Of a stretch of 64,000 nucleotides of DNA, positions 1 to 8,493 are shown one piece after another. Source of the DNA: Mangrovicoccus sp. HB161399 (GTDB taxonomy: Bacteria > Pseudomonadota > Alphaproteobacteria > Rhodobacterales > Rhodobacteraceae); NCBI RefSeq assembly GCF_013184745.1, contig NZ_JAATVU010000014.1, positions 56,971-120,970 on the forward strand, written 5' to 3'. The position numbers were made by a program, and so were the translations under genes. How positions within the stretch are numbered: the stretch's first letter is position 1; every line of letters begins with the position of its first letter. The notes below the pieces were generated by a model, which saw nothing but the letters and a program-made list of their open reading frames with translations, made no database searches and was not told the DNA's origin.

Positions 1-480
1 GACGCCCCCGGCAGCGCCGGTGACCGCGACCGGGCCCTTGTCCGGGATCACGCCCGCGCGCGCGAGCGCCTCGACGGCCAGCATGGCGGTGAAGCCGGCC
101 GTGCCGATCGCCATTGCCTGCCGCAGGCCGAGATCGCCGGGCAGGGGCACCAGCCACTCGCCGGGGCAGTGCGCGCGCTCGGCAAGCCCGCCCCAATGCA
201 GCTCTCCCACGCCCCAGCCGGTCACGACCACCCGGTCGCCGGGGCGCCAATCGGGGTGGTTGCTGTCTGCAACCACCCCGGCGAAATCGATGCCGGGCAC
301 CATGGGATGGCGGCGCACGACCGGCGCGGCGCCGGTCAGGGCCAGCGCGTCCTTGTAGTTGAGCGTCGACCAGGCGATCTGCACCGCGACCTCGCCCGCT
401 CCGAGCGGCGGCAGCGCGACATCGGCCAGCGCCGCGCGCTGGCCGTTCCCGTCCTTGGTGATCAGGATCGCCCGGGCCAT
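1..480 (-). CDS. acuI: Acryloyl-CoA reductase-like MDR oxidoreductase (AcuI/YhdH family), 3' end outside window
   Basis: The first 160 codons of a zinc-independent medium-chain dehydrogenase/reductase; the gene runs off the left edge. The sequence shows [13 protein letters not shown], then [10 protein letters not shown] and [13 protein letters not shown], which mark the YhdH/AcuI branch, and ends in GAAGGV, the start of the NADPH-binding Rossmann loop. In Rhodobacteraceae AcuI reduces acryloyl-CoA to propionyl-CoA, detoxifying acrylate released from DMSP. The start is ATG at 480. No dmdA, acuR or ddd gene lies next to it; the gene upstream on the same strand is the asparaginase-like one. A generic quinone oxidoreductase of the same family cannot be excluded from half a protein. 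The coding sequence contains a palindrome at 252-280. Confidence 0.8.
   Translation of the reverse strand, partial: MARAILITKDGNGQRAALADVALPPLGAGEVAVQIAWSTLNYKDALALTGAAPVVRRHPMVPGIDFAGVVADSNHPDWRPGDRVVVTGWGVGELHWGGLAERAHCPGEWLVPLPGDLGLRQAMAIGTAGFTAMLAVEALARAGVIPDKGPVAVTGAAGGV
252..280. repeat. GGTTGC-type palindrome, copy 1 (inside acuI)
   Basis: Perfect 12-bp inverted arms (252-263 and 269-280) around a 5-nt loop. The core at 258-274 matches GGTTGCA-N3-TGCAACC with one mismatch. It lies in codons for an ordinary AcuI segment (ADSNHPDW), so it looks evolved in place, not inserted. Confidence 0.7.
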
Positions 481-552
481 CACGTCCTCCGCGGCTTGCC
501 GCTCCCGGACCGGGCCTCGGCCAGGGGACGGCAAGGGTCAAGGCAGGCGGGA

Positions 553-1044
553 TCAGGCGTCGAAGCGCCCGGTCTCGATGTTCTTCTCCAGCTTGGCGGC
601 CGGGAAGACGCGGCCGTTCATCACGCCCCAGACGCCTTCCGGCAGGCACTGCGCCGCGACGATGGCCCCGCCGAGGTTGAAGGCGGCATCGGACCGGCCC
701 AGCGAGTAGGGCCGCATCGCGCCGGTCAGCACCACGGTCTTGCCGGGTATCTTGCCTTCCAGATGGCGCGCAGTCGCGCCCATCGTGCCGGTGCCGTGGG
801 TGACGACGAGCGCGGTCTCATCCGCGTCCTTGCAGGCATCCAGGATCAGGTCCCGCTCGAAATCGGTGAAATGCAGGCTGTCCATCTGCAGCAGTTCCGT
901 CACCGCCGGATGGTGGCAGCGCGCGTTCTGCAGCAGGCCCGGCACCTGGGAATGGCCGTCATCGGGGAAGCTCAGCCCTTCGGTGCGGGTGTCATGCACC
1001 TTGTCGAAGGTGCCGCCGGTGAGAATGAGGCGAACTGGGGTCAT
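553..1044 (-). CDS. Short asparaginase-domain protein
   Basis: A 163-residue protein that matches only the N-terminal catalytic half of type I/II L-asparaginases, which are usually about 330 residues. It keeps the first catalytic loop (LTGGTFDK, residues 8-15) and the lysine region before LTGAMRP. The second triad segment, normally HGTDT, reads HGTGT (residues 83-87), so the usual Asp is a Gly. The start ATG at 1044 overlaps the stop of the upstream nucleoside hydrolase by four bases (ATGA), so the two are translationally coupled. The pairing suggests salvage of a nitrogen compound. Whether it is an active asparaginase is uncertain; related short proteins are usually annotated only as asparaginase domain-containing. 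Confidence 0.8.
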   Translation of the reverse strand: MTPVRLILTGGTFDKVHDTRTEGLSFPDDGHSQVPGLLQNARCHHPAVTELLQMDSLHFTDFERDLILDACKDADETALVVTHGTGTMGATARHLEGKIPGKTVVLTGAMRPYSLGRSDAAFNLGGAIVAAQCLPEGVWGVMNGRVFPAAKLEKNIETGRFDA

Positions 1045-1982
1045 AGGGTGCCGATCCTTTCGGTCAGTAGCGCATAGTATCCGTCCGCATCCGCGTCGCC
1101 CATGAACAGCGCATTCGGCTCCCGGCCCGAGATGCCCCACCAGTCGGCCACGGTCATGCCCATGGTCAGCGGCGAGGTGGTCTCGATCTCGACATTGATG
1201 TGGCGGCCCGAGAACAGCTCGGGGCGGATCAGGTACGCGATCACGCAGGGGTCGTGCAAGGGCGCGCCCTCGGAGCCGTATTTCGCCATGTCCCAGCGCT
1301 CGAAGAAGCCGGTCCAGGCGGCGACGGCTTCGCCCACGGGGCTGCCGAGATCGCGGAAGGCCTTGTTGCGGGCGGGCGAGGTCAGGACCTTGTGGGTCAC
1401 GTCCAGCGGCATGACCACGATGGGTACGCCCGCGCCGAAGACGATCGCCGCGGCATGCGGATCGACGGCAATGTTGAATTCGGCCGTCGGCGTGGTGTTG
1501 CCGACCTCGAAATAGGCGCCGCCCATCAGCACGATTTCCTGAACCCGCTCGACGATGTCGGGGGCCCGGCGGAAGGCGGTGGCGATGTTGGTCAGCGGCC
1601 CGAGCGGGCAGAGCGTCACCGTGCCCGGCGCCTCGGCGCGCAGCGTGTCGATGATGAAATCGACGGCGTGCTGCTCCTGCAGCGGCATCTCCGGGTCGGG
1701 CAGCTCGATGCCGTCGAGCCCGGTCTTGCCATGCACGTTCTCGGCGGTCTTCGGCTTCAGCAGCAGCGGCCGGTCGGCCCCGGCAAACACGCGGATGTCC
1801 GGCCGTCCGGCCAGTTCGCAGATCTTGCGGGCGTTCAGCTGGGTCAGGGCAAGGGGCACGTTCCCGGCCACGGCGGTGATGCCGAGAACCTCGACATCCG
1901 CGGGCGAACCGAGCGCCAGCAGGATGGCCACGGCATCGTCCTGGCCGGGATCGGTGTCGATGATGATCTTGCGGGGTGGCAT
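1041..1982 (-). CDS. Inosine/uridine-preferring nucleoside hydrolase
   Basis: A 313-residue N-ribohydrolase of the IunH family. These enzymes cleave the N-glycosidic bond of nucleosides to ribose and free base. The calcium-binding signature IIIDTDPGQDDAVA is at residues 6-19, and the family motifs LTNIATA, VLMGGAYFEVGN and AEFNIAVDP follow. The start is taken at ATG 1982 (MPPRKIII), the family's usual N-terminus; a further 35 in-frame codons upstream have no family match. It is the first gene of a two-gene unit with the asparaginase-like gene. Upstream, at about 2014-2040, the sequence is AT-richer with TTTACA and TAAACG spaced about as -35/-10 on this strand, a plausible but weak promoter. 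Confidence 0.92.
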   Translation of the reverse strand: MPPRKIIIDTDPGQDDAVAILLALGSPADVEVLGITAVAGNVPLALTQLNARKICELAGRPDIRVFAGADRPLLLKPKTAENVHGKTGLDGIELPDPEMPLQEQHAVDFIIDTLRAEAPGTVTLCPLGPLTNIATAFRRAPDIVERVQEIVLMGGAYFEVGNTTPTAEFNIAVDPHAAAIVFGAGVPIVVMPLDVTHKVLTSPARNKAFRDLGSPVGEAVAAWTGFFERWDMAKYGSEGAPLHDPCVIAYLIRPELFSGRHINVEIETTSPLTMGMTVADWWGISGREPNALFMGDADADGYYALLTERIGTL

Positions 1983-2141
1983 GGGGGTCTCCGGCGGCTT
2001 TTCGGCCACGTTTAAACCCCGATGGCGAATTGTAAACCGCGTATCGGCAATTGCGCGCGTCCCGGTCCCGCGCCCGCAGGCGGGCATGCGCCCCGCGCCT
2101 GCGCTGCCGCCCGGACCGGCCGTCCGGGCGATGGATGCGTC

Positions 2142-2381
2142 TCAGCGAAGGCGCGCAGCGCCGGCGGAAAGCCGCGCGTCGAGCCGGAAGCTCGCCTTCA
2201 GCACCAGCGGCCCGAACAGGAAGGAGATCACCGTCGCGGAGGGCCAGGCAACGCGGAAGGCCGCCGCCCAGCGGGCAATGAAATCCGGCACGAAGCCGAG
2301 ATTCAGCCAAGTGACGAAGAAGGTCATGAGGAAGCTGAGCACCAAGGACATCATGACGGCGAAGATCAGGCGTTGGGACAT
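2142..2381 (-). CDS. DUF2798 small membrane protein
   Basis: A 79-residue protein with two predicted membrane helices: residues 3-25 (rich in V, L, F, with MSLVLSFLMTFFVTW) and roughly 44-64. The motif LNGF-like segment LNLGFVPDFIARWxxAFxVAWPSA between the helices is characteristic of DUF2798 proteins. No biochemical function is known for the family. It starts three bases after the stop of the ABM-domain gene on the same strand, so the two are probably co-transcribed. There is no catalytic motif to read. Confidence 0.75.
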   Translation of the reverse strand: MSQRLIFAVMMSLVLSFLMTFFVTWLNLGFVPDFIARWAAAFRVAWPSATVISFLFGPLVLKASFRLDARLSAGAARLR

Positions 2382-2384
2382 GGG

Positions 2385-2696
2385 TTACTCCGATGCGGGG
2401 GCGGGAACGGTGCCGAGCGGCGCGAGCTTCTGGACGGAAAGGACCCGCGTGGCGCCGGTTTCCAGCACCTTGCGGGTATGGGCCTGGGCGAAATGGGCCT
2501 GCAGGGCCTCGGGCGAGGTCCAGCGTTCCCACAGGGCGAACCTTGACGGGTTTTCCAGGTCCCGGCGGATCTCGAAGGACAGGCAGCCGGGCTCGGCGGC
2601 GGTGTCCCGGACCAGCCCGGCAAGCAGGCGCTCGGTCTCGGCAAGGGGCAGGACGCCGGTCGCCTCGATCCGCGCGCTGATGCAATATTCGGTCAC
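2385..2696 (-). CDS. Antibiotic biosynthesis monooxygenase (ABM)-domain protein
   Basis: A 103-residue protein with the dimeric ferredoxin-like ABM fold. Its signature is EPGCLSFEIRRDLENPSRFALWERWTS-like: a Gly-Cys turn, then the alternating strand with E and R, then LWERW and an AHFAQAHT helix. Relatives include YgiN/LsrG-type quinol or autoinducer-degrading proteins and small monooxygenases. The start is ATG 2696. It is transcribed away from the LysR gene, from the opposite side of a 103-bp intergenic region, with the DUF2798 gene directly downstream. This divergent layout makes it a likely target of that LysR regulator. The substrate is unknown. Confidence 0.82.
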   Translation of the reverse strand: MTEYCISARIEATGVLPLAETERLLAGLVRDTAAEPGCLSFEIRRDLENPSRFALWERWTSPEALQAHFAQAHTRKVLETGATRVLSVQKLAPLGTVPAPASE

Positions 2697-2769
2697 GGAG
2701 CTTCCTTTCCGGTGGCGGTTGCGACTTGCACCAAAGTAGACATGCCGGAACAGGAATTATATGCTGAAA

Positions 2770-2798
2770 ATTGCACAGTTAAATTCCGGAAATGCAAT
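2770..2798. promoter_or_regulatory. Inverted repeat ATTGCA-N17-TGCAAT, possible LysR operator
   Basis: Perfect 6-bp arms at 2770-2775 and 2793-2798 flank an AT-rich centre just upstream of the lysR start and between the divergent lysR and ABM genes. LysR regulators commonly bind such dyads in the divergent promoter. This is inferred from position and symmetry only. Confidence 0.35.
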
Positions 2799-2799
2799 C

Positions 2800-3720
2800 A
2801 TGCTGGATGACATCGCGCTGTTCATCGCGATCGCCGAGACCGGCGGACTGGCAGGCGCGGCGCGGCGCCTGCGCATTCCGCCCGCCACTGTGACGCGGCG
2901 CCTGCAGAAGCTGGAGGACCGGCTCGGCTGCCGCCTGTTGCACCGTTCGGCACGGCGGTTTTCGCTGACCGGCGAGGGCGAGGCCTATCTGCGCCGTCTC
3001 GGGCCGCTGATGGCGCAGGTCGATCACGAGCTGCGCGAGCTTTCGGCCGACCTGACGCAGATGCGCGGGCCGCTGCGGGTGATGGCGCCCACGAACCTGT
3101 CGCTGCATGTGCTGCGGCCGATGTGGTCGGCCTTCGTCACCGACTATCCCGAGGTGGAGCTGGAGCTGCGCCTGTCGAACCGGCTGGAAAACCTGCAGGA
3201 AAGCGGCGCGGACATCGCGCTGCGCGTGGGCCCGCAGCCGGATTCCGGCATGACCCGCAAGCGGCTGGGCCTGGCCTGCACGATTGTCACCGGCGCGCCC
3301 TCCTATCTGGAGCGCTGCGGCACGCCCCGCGTACCCGCCGACCTGGAGGGCCACCGCATCATCGCCACGGCCTCTGTTCCGCGCTGGCTGCTGCGGCCGG
3401 TCGACGGCGGGCGGGAGGCGGCGCCGGCGCTGCAGGCGGCGACGGTGCTCGACGATATCGGGCTGGGCGCGCACATGGCGCAGGCGGGGCTGGGGCTGGC
3501 GCTGCTGCCGGTCGGCCAGATCGCCGACGAGATCCGCTCCGGCGCGCTGGTGCATGTGCTGCCCGATTGGCGTGGCCCCGAGCGCGAGATCTTCGCGGTC
3601 TGGCCCTCGGGGCGGCTGCTCTCCGAGCGGGCACGGGTGCTGCGCGACTACATGGAGGCGCATATCCGCGCCGAGCCCGCCCTGCAGGGGATGGTGCCGG
3701 AAGCCGGACCGGCCAGCTAG
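2800..3720 (+). CDS. LysR-family transcriptional regulator
   Basis: A 306-residue LysR regulator. The winged helix-turn-helix is at residues 2-60 (LFIAIAETGGLAGAARRLRIPPATVTRRLQKLEDRLG), and the periplasmic-binding-like effector domain runs from about 90 (GPLRVMAPTNLSLHVL) to the end. The start is ATG 2800 (MLDDIALF), which fits the family and has GGAA eight bases upstream. An in-frame ATG at 2761 would add 13 residues that do not match the family. It is divergent from the ABM/DUF2798 pair, and such pairs usually regulate each other's promoter. The inducer cannot be deduced. A 7-bp hairpin spans the stop codon. Confidence 0.93.
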   Translation: MLDDIALFIAIAETGGLAGAARRLRIPPATVTRRLQKLEDRLGCRLLHRSARRFSLTGEGEAYLRRLGPLMAQVDHELRELSADLTQMRGPLRVMAPTNLSLHVLRPMWSAFVTDYPEVELELRLSNRLENLQESGADIALRVGPQPDSGMTRKRLGLACTIVTGAPSYLERCGTPRVPADLEGHRIIATASVPRWLLRPVDGGREAAPALQAATVLDDIGLGAHMAQAGLGLALLPVGQIADEIRSGALVHVLPDWRGPEREIFAVWPSGRLLSERARVLRDYMEAHIRAEPALQGMVPEAGPAS

Positions 3721-3728
3721 CGGCCGGT
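3708..3728. terminator. Hairpin across the lysR stop codon
   Basis: Arms ACCGGCC (3708-3714) and GGCCGGT (3722-3728) pair over seven bases. No T-tract follows, so it may be a weak terminator or an mRNA 3'-end stabiliser. Confidence 0.4.
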
Positions 3729-4809
3729 GCGTTGCAATCCTGTGCTGGTCGGCGGACGGCGCGGAGACGGTCCGGCGCCGGATCGCCGGGCGCTCCGGCA
3801 GGACAGGCGGCACCGGCATTCCGTCGGCGGACGGCAGGCATCGAGCATGTCGCGCGGCCGGAGGAGTCTGTCCCGAGCCGTGGCGCATCGGGCCGCGCCC
3901 TGCGATGGCCAAGAAGGACCGGCGAACCGGATCGCGCGGCAAGGGCCGCCCAACCAGCGCGTCCGGCGGAACCCCCGGCCGGAGGTGGCGCCAGCGGGCA
4001 GGCCGCGGGTGCCGAGCCAGCTGCGCGCGAGGTCGCAGCCCATGTCGGTCCCTGGCAGGACGATGGCTCCCGTCCATGTCCTGCGGCCTCTTGGCGGCCC
4101 AGGCAGCCGTCCGGGCTGGAGACGAAGCGGACGGGTCCTCGCTCGCGAGCGGGCCCATGACCCTGGGGACGGGCTACCCTCCAGAGCTTCGCAAGCTCGC
4201 AAGTCGGAAAGACGGGGGCAAACCGTTTCGGCCTTCGGCAAGCGGGATTCTCCGCCCCGGTCCGGACAGGAGAGGCGCGGCCCGGCACGCGGTTGCAGAG
4301 GCGCCGGTCCTGCCCCGGAGAGCGCCGGAGCAGCCAAGGATCCCTTCCGTTTCCGGCCCTGTTTCCGGCAGGACCGGCCCCTGGCCGGGCCGGTTGCGCT
4401 GTATGGCCACGAGGTGGTTGAGGCGGCGTGCCGCCCTGAGGCTGGCGTCCGGCAGGTCCGGTCGCGGGCGGAGCGGTGGGCCGTTGCTCGCGCTGCGCAA
4501 TCCGGCGCCCGTGCCATCCGATTGAGAGCGGCCCGCAAGGACGGCGGATGAGCGCTTCCCCTCCGGCAGCAGGGGCGGACCGCGCCAGCGCGAGGGCAGG
4601 GTGCCGCCCCCAGGAAGGGACGCCAGATGCAGGCCGAACCGCTGCGCAGGCGGCACGGCGGGGAACCGCGCGTCCGGCGTTGCGACCAGTTCCGGCGCTT
4701 CCGGCCGCTTTCATCTGCCCGCATGGCCTGCCGGTCTTCGGGCGACAATTGCGGCCCGGGGCACAGGCGCCACCTTGACGGCGGGCGCGGCGCGTCATAG
4801 CTCGCCGCC
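3721..4809. other. 1.1-kb stretch without a supportable gene
   Basis: Open frames exist on both strands because the DNA is GC-rich and stop-poor. None of their translations shows a recognisable domain: they are Arg/Pro/Ala/Gly-rich throughout, which is what shadow frames look like. No tRNA, insertion-sequence ends or clear hairpin-plus-T terminator is visible. Possibilities are decayed coding sequence, an unrecognised RNA, or the long upstream region of the ABC-F gene. Confidence 0.6.
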
Positions 4810-6627
4810 ATGGCGCGCGCACCCCTCCTCCAGTTATCCGGCATTTCCCTCACCTTCGGCGGAAACCCCGTCTTCGACGGGCTCGACCTGGTCGTCCAGA
4901 CCGGCGACCGCGTGGCCCTTGTGGGCCGCAACGGCTCCGGCAAGTCGACCCTGCTGAAGGTCATGGCCGGGATCGTCGAACCCGATCACGGCAGCCGGGT
5001 GCTAAGCCCCGGCACGTCCGTGGGCTACATGGAACAGGACCCGGATCTGTCGGGCTTCGCGACGCTGGGCGACTATGCGGCCAGCGCGCTGGACCCGTCC
5101 GAGGCCTACAAGGTGGACATGGTCGCCGAGGGCCTGAAATTCGATCCTGCGATGCCGACCTCGACGGCCTCCGGCGGGCAGAAGCGGCGCGCGGCGCTGG
5201 CCAAGCTGCTGGCCGAAGCGCCCGAGCTGATGCTGATCGACGAGCCGACCAACCACCTCGACATCGAGGCGATCGGCTGGCTGGAAAAGACCCTGGCCGA
5301 GACCCGTGCCGGCTTCGTCCTGATCTCGCACGACCGGGCCTTCCTGAACAACCTGACCCGCGCCACCCTCTGGATCGACCGCGGCGAGGTGCGCCGCTCG
5401 GAGCAGGGCTTTGCCCGCTTCGAGGAATGGCGCGACAAGATCTGGGCCGACGAGGACGAGGCGCGCCACAAGCTCGACCGCAAGATCAAGGCCGAGGCCC
5501 GCTGGGCGGTCGAGGGCATCTCGGCGCGGCGCAAGCGCAACCAGGGCCGGGTCCGCGCGCTGCAGGCGCTGCGCGAGGAACGTTCGAGCCAGATCAAGCG
5601 CCAGGGCACCGCGGCGCTCAGCCTTGCCGACGGGCCGCAATCCGGCAAGCGGGTGATCGAGGCGAAGGGCCTGACGAAAAGCTTCGGCGACAAGCCGATC
5701 GTCAGGGAGTTCGACCTGCGCGTGCTGCGCGGCGACCGGGTGGCCATGGTCGGCCCGAACGGCGTCGGCAAGACCACGCTGCTGAAGCTGCTGACCGGAG
5801 AGATCGAACCGGATGCGGGCACCGTCCAGCTGGGCACCAACCTGGAAATCGCCGTCTTCGACCAGAACCGCGCGCAGCTCGACCCCGAGGCGACGCTCTG
5901 GGACAGCCTGGCGAACGATCCGCAGATGGCTGTCTCGGGCCGGTCGGACCAGGTGATGGTGCGGGGCGTGGCGAAGCATGTTGTGGCCTATCTCAAGGAC
6001 TTCCTCTTCGACGAGGCGCAGGCGCGTGCGCCGGTCAAGTCGCTTTCGGGCGGCGAGAAGGCGCGGCTGCTGCTCGCGCGGATCATGGCGCGCGAGTCGA
6101 ACCTGCTGGTGCTGGACGAACCGACCAACGATCTCGATGTCGAGACGCTGGACCTGCTGCAGGACGTGCTGGGCGAATATGACGGCACGGTGATCCTGGT
6201 CAGCCACGACCGCGACTTCCTCGACCGCGTGGCGACCACGACGATCGCGATGGAGGGCAATGCCCGCGTCACCGCCTATCCCGGCGGCTGGAGCGACTAC
6301 CAGGCGCAGAAAGACCCCGCACCGGCGGAGGAAGCGTCCAGGCCCAGGACGGCGAAGCCGGCGCAGGCTGCCGCCGCCGCGCCGAAACCCGCGCCCAAAT
6401 CCGGCCTCAGCTTCACCGAGAAGCACCGGCTGGAGGAACTGCCGGGGGTGATCGCACGGCTCGAGGCGGAAATCGCCAAGCTCGAGCGGCTGATGGCCGA
6501 TCCCGAGCTCTTCACACGCGAGCCGGTGAAGTTCCAGAAGGCGACCGAGGCGCTGGTGGCCCGCCAGCAGGCGCTGTCCGGCGCCGAGGAAGAGTGGCTG
6601 GAACTCGAGGAAAAGGCCGGCGGCTGA
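4810..6627 (+). CDS. ABC-F family ATPase (Uup-like)
   Basis: A 605-residue soluble tandem ABC ATPase without membrane domains. The first cassette has Walker A GRNGSGKST (about 38-46), signature SGGQKRRAALAK and Walker B LMLIDEPTNHLD. The second has GPNGVGKTT (about 317-325), LSGGEKARLLLARI and LLVLDEPTNDLD. A linker of about 80 residues rich in charged helices joins the cassettes, and an Ala/Pro hinge leads to a C-terminal coiled coil (LPGVIARLEAEIAKLERL) as in Uup. ABC-F proteins act on ribosomes and Uup also affects transposon precise excision. The start is ATG 4810. The gene stands alone behind the 1.1-kb gene-free stretch. Confidence 0.93.
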   Translation: MARAPLLQLSGISLTFGGNPVFDGLDLVVQTGDRVALVGRNGSGKSTLLKVMAGIVEPDHGSRVLSPGTSVGYMEQDPDLSGFATLGDYAASALDPSEAYKVDMVAEGLKFDPAMPTSTASGGQKRRAALAKLLAEAPELMLIDEPTNHLDIEAIGWLEKTLAETRAGFVLISHDRAFLNNLTRATLWIDRGEVRRSEQGFARFEEWRDKIWADEDEARHKLDRKIKAEARWAVEGISARRKRNQGRVRALQALREERSSQIKRQGTAALSLADGPQSGKRVIEAKGLTKSFGDKPIVREFDLRVLRGDRVAMVGPNGVGKTTLLKLLTGEIEPDAGTVQLGTNLEIAVFDQNRAQLDPEATLWDSLANDPQMAVSGRSDQVMVRGVAKHVVAYLKDFLFDEAQARAPVKSLSGGEKARLLLARIMARESNLLVLDEPTNDLDVETLDLLQDVLGEYDGTVILVSHDRDFLDRVATTTIAMEGNARVTAYPGGWSDYQAQKDPAPAEEASRPRTAKPAQAAAAAPKPAPKSGLSFTEKHRLEELPGVIARLEAEIAKLERLMADPELFTREPVKFQKATEALVARQQALSGAEEEWLELEEKAGG

Positions 6628-6740
6628 TCCCGCCGCCGCCCGTCCGGAAGAATCTGGCGGCAGGCCCGGCGGCATTCACGATCGGTTAAGCTCCCGCTCC
6701 TAGCTTGCGCCGCGACTGGACGAGCAGGGAGGATGCGCGC

Positions 6741-7004
6741 GTGGTGGGACGAAAAGTGCCGGAGGGGGATCTGTCGGCCGAACTCTCCGAGATGACGCTG
6801 GGGCTGCGGAATTTCTCTTTCGCGCTTTCGCAGTTCATGCTCGATCCCGAGGCGTTCGACCGGCAGGACATGACCGGCATGATGTTCACCCTGAAATCGC
6901 GGGCGGAGACCCTGGCCGAACAGCTGGATGCGGCGGCCTTCCAGTGCCGCGGGCTGGCGGCGCCTTCCGGGACTGCAGCGCGAAGCGGCGCCGCGGGCGC
7001 CTGA
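6741..7004 (+). CDS. Small hypothetical protein
   Basis: An 87-residue protein I do not recognise. GTG at 6741 is chosen because AGGGAGG lies eight bases upstream; TTG at 6705 would add 12 residues without a ribosome-binding site. The middle (about 13-70) looks helical and amphipathic (LSAELSEMTLGLRNFSFALSQFMLDPEAFD), and the tail is Ala/Gly-rich low complexity. There is no signal peptide or membrane segment. It ends three bases before the stop of the convergent TetR gene. The strong ribosome-binding site and even helical pattern support a real gene. Confidence 0.6.
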   Translation: MVGRKVPEGDLSAELSEMTLGLRNFSFALSQFMLDPEAFDRQDMTGMMFTLKSRAETLAEQLDAAAFQCRGLAAPSGTAARSGAAGA

Positions 7005-7007
7005 GCG

Positions 7008-7622
7008 TCAGTCGGGCGCGATCAGCCCGAGCCCGCGCAGGTAGATGCCGATCCCGGCCTCCAGCAGCTCGGCGGCATCGAAGGGCGCGCGGGTGCCCGG
7101 GGCGCCGCGGGCATAGAGTTCCACCACGCCATGGCTCATCGCCCAGATATGCGCGCTGAACATCGCGGCCGGCGGCCGCCGCTCGGGCGGGATGTGCTGG
7201 CTGAGCTTCTCGGCCGCCTTTTCCAGCACGCCGCGCGCGCGGGCCGAGGCGGCGGCAAGCTCGGGGGTGCGGTTGACCGAGATGCCGCTCTCGAACATGG
7301 CGACGTAATGGCCGGGATATTTCTCGGCGAAGGCCAGATAGGCCCGGCCGGTCGCCTCGAAGGCTGCCACGGCGGAGGGGCGGCCCTCGTCGAAGGCGTA
7401 GTCCATCAGGTCGGCGAAGATCTCGTAGCCCTGGCGCGCGGCCTCGGCGATCAGATCCTCGCGGCCCTCGAAATGGCGGTAGACCGCGGCGGGGGTGACC
7501 CCGGCGGTCTTGGCGGCTTCCGACAGGGTGAAGCCGGTCGGCCCCTTCTCGGCAATCAGCTTCAGCGCCGCCTCCACCAGCGCCTGGCGGAGGTTGCCGT
7601 GATGGTAGCCGCGCTTAGGCAT
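7008..7622 (-). CDS. TetR/AcrR-family transcriptional regulator
   Basis: A 204-residue regulator. The N-terminal helix-turn-helix is clear: [22 protein letters not shown], then [28 protein letters not shown] (about 6-60). The C-terminal domain has the helical WHG-type ligand pocket ([15 protein letters not shown], about 165-180). The start ATG 7622 overlaps the end of the upstream ppk2 gene by eight bases, so it is read from the same message as the hydrolase and ppk2. TetR proteins usually repress a neighbouring gene; the hydrolase-ppk2-tetR unit itself is the likely target. The ligand is unknown. Confidence 0.93.
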   Translation of the reverse strand: MPKRGYHHGNLRQALVEAALKLIAEKGPTGFTLSEAAKTAGVTPAAVYRHFEGREDLIAEAARQGYEIFADLMDYAFDEGRPSAVAAFEATGRAYLAFAEKYPGHYVAMFESGISVNRTPELAAASARARGVLEKAAEKLSQHIPPERRPPAAMFSAHIWAMSHGVVELYARGAPGTRAPFDAAELLEAGIGIYLRGLGLIAPD

Positions 7623-8493
7623 GGAAGAGGGCGGGGCCCCCGCAGATGTCCGGGTCGGGGGCGCGGGCGACCTCTTCGTCGCGGCCCTCGTAGGGGATCT
7701 GGTTCAGCACGTGCCGGATCGCCGCGATCCGAGCGCGGCGCTTGTCGTCCGAGCGGATCACCGTCCAGGGCGCCACGACGGTGTCGGTCGCCTCGAAGGT
7801 CTCCCGGATCGCGCCGGTGTACTCGTCCCAGAGCTTCAGCCCCTCGACATCGATGCGGCTGAGCTTCCACTGCTTCAGCGGGTCCTGCTCGCGCGCGAGG
7901 AAGCGGCGCAGCTGCTCGGGACGGCTGACGGTCAGCCAGAACTTCACCAGATAAATGCCGTCCTCGATCATCGCGGTCTCGAAGCCCGGGCAGAGCCGGA
8001 AGAAGCGGGCGCGCTCCTCGGCCGAGCAGAAGCCGAAGACCTTCTCGACCACGCCGCGGTTGTACCAGGAGCGGTCGAACAGCGCGATCTCGCCCGCGGC
8101 AGGCAGGTGGGACATGTAGCGCTGCAGGTAGAACTGGGACTTCTCGCGCTCGTTCGGCGCGGGCAGCGCCACGACGCGGGCGACGCGCGGGTTCATGTTC
8201 TCGCGGAAGCGCTTGATCGTGCCGCCCTTGCCCGCCGCGTCGCGGCCTTCGAACAGCACGACGACGCGGGTGCCCTGCTGCTGCACATGGGTCTGGAACT
8301 TCGCCAGCTCGATCTGGAGCTTGTAGAGTTCCTTCTCGTAGAGCTTGGTCTCCATCCGCTCGGGATAGGGATAGTTGCCTCCGAGGATGTCGTCCTTGCC
8401 CGCGCCGGCGATCGCCTTGCGGACGTCCTCCGGAGCTTCCTTCTCGTAGTAGCGGCTGATCTGGCCGCCGAAGGGCAGGTCTTGCTTTGTCAT
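7615..8493 (-). CDS. ppk2: Polyphosphate kinase 2 (PPK2)
   Basis: A 292-residue class I PPK2, which uses polyphosphate to phosphorylate nucleoside diphosphates (or the reverse). Walker A is [12 protein letters not shown] at about residues 81-92. Walker B is FDRSWYNRG at about 138-146, and the lid region [15 protein letters not shown] follows. The length and the single PPK2 domain fit the class. The start ATG 8493 overlaps the stop of the upstream hydrolase gene by four bases (ATGA). The downstream tetR gene overlaps its end, so the three genes form one unit. Donor and acceptor preference (GDP or ADP) cannot be read from the sequence. Confidence 0.95.
   Translation of the reverse strand: MTKQDLPFGGQISRYYEKEAPEDVRKAIAGAGKDDILGGNYPYPERMETKLYEKELYKLQIELAKFQTHVQQQGTRVVVLFEGRDAAGKGGTIKRFRENMNPRVARVVALPAPNEREKSQFYLQRYMSHLPAAGEIALFDRSWYNRGVVEKVFGFCSAEERARFFRLCPGFETAMIEDGIYLVKFWLTVSRPEQLRRFLAREQDPLKQWKLSRIDVEGLKLWDEYTGAIRETFEATDTVVAPWTVIRSDDKRRARIAAIRHVLNQIPYEGRDEEVARAPDPDICGGPALFHA

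Noticed and set aside
553..2685. A 710-residue minus-strand open frame covering the nucleoside hydrolase region
   Set aside because: Only its last 163 residues match a family; the rest is a shadow frame of the nucleoside hydrolase and small genes. The real gene starts at 1044.
3727..4551. Open frames in the 3721-4809 gap
   Set aside because: Arg/Pro/Gly-rich translations in all frames, no domain, no good ribosome-binding site.
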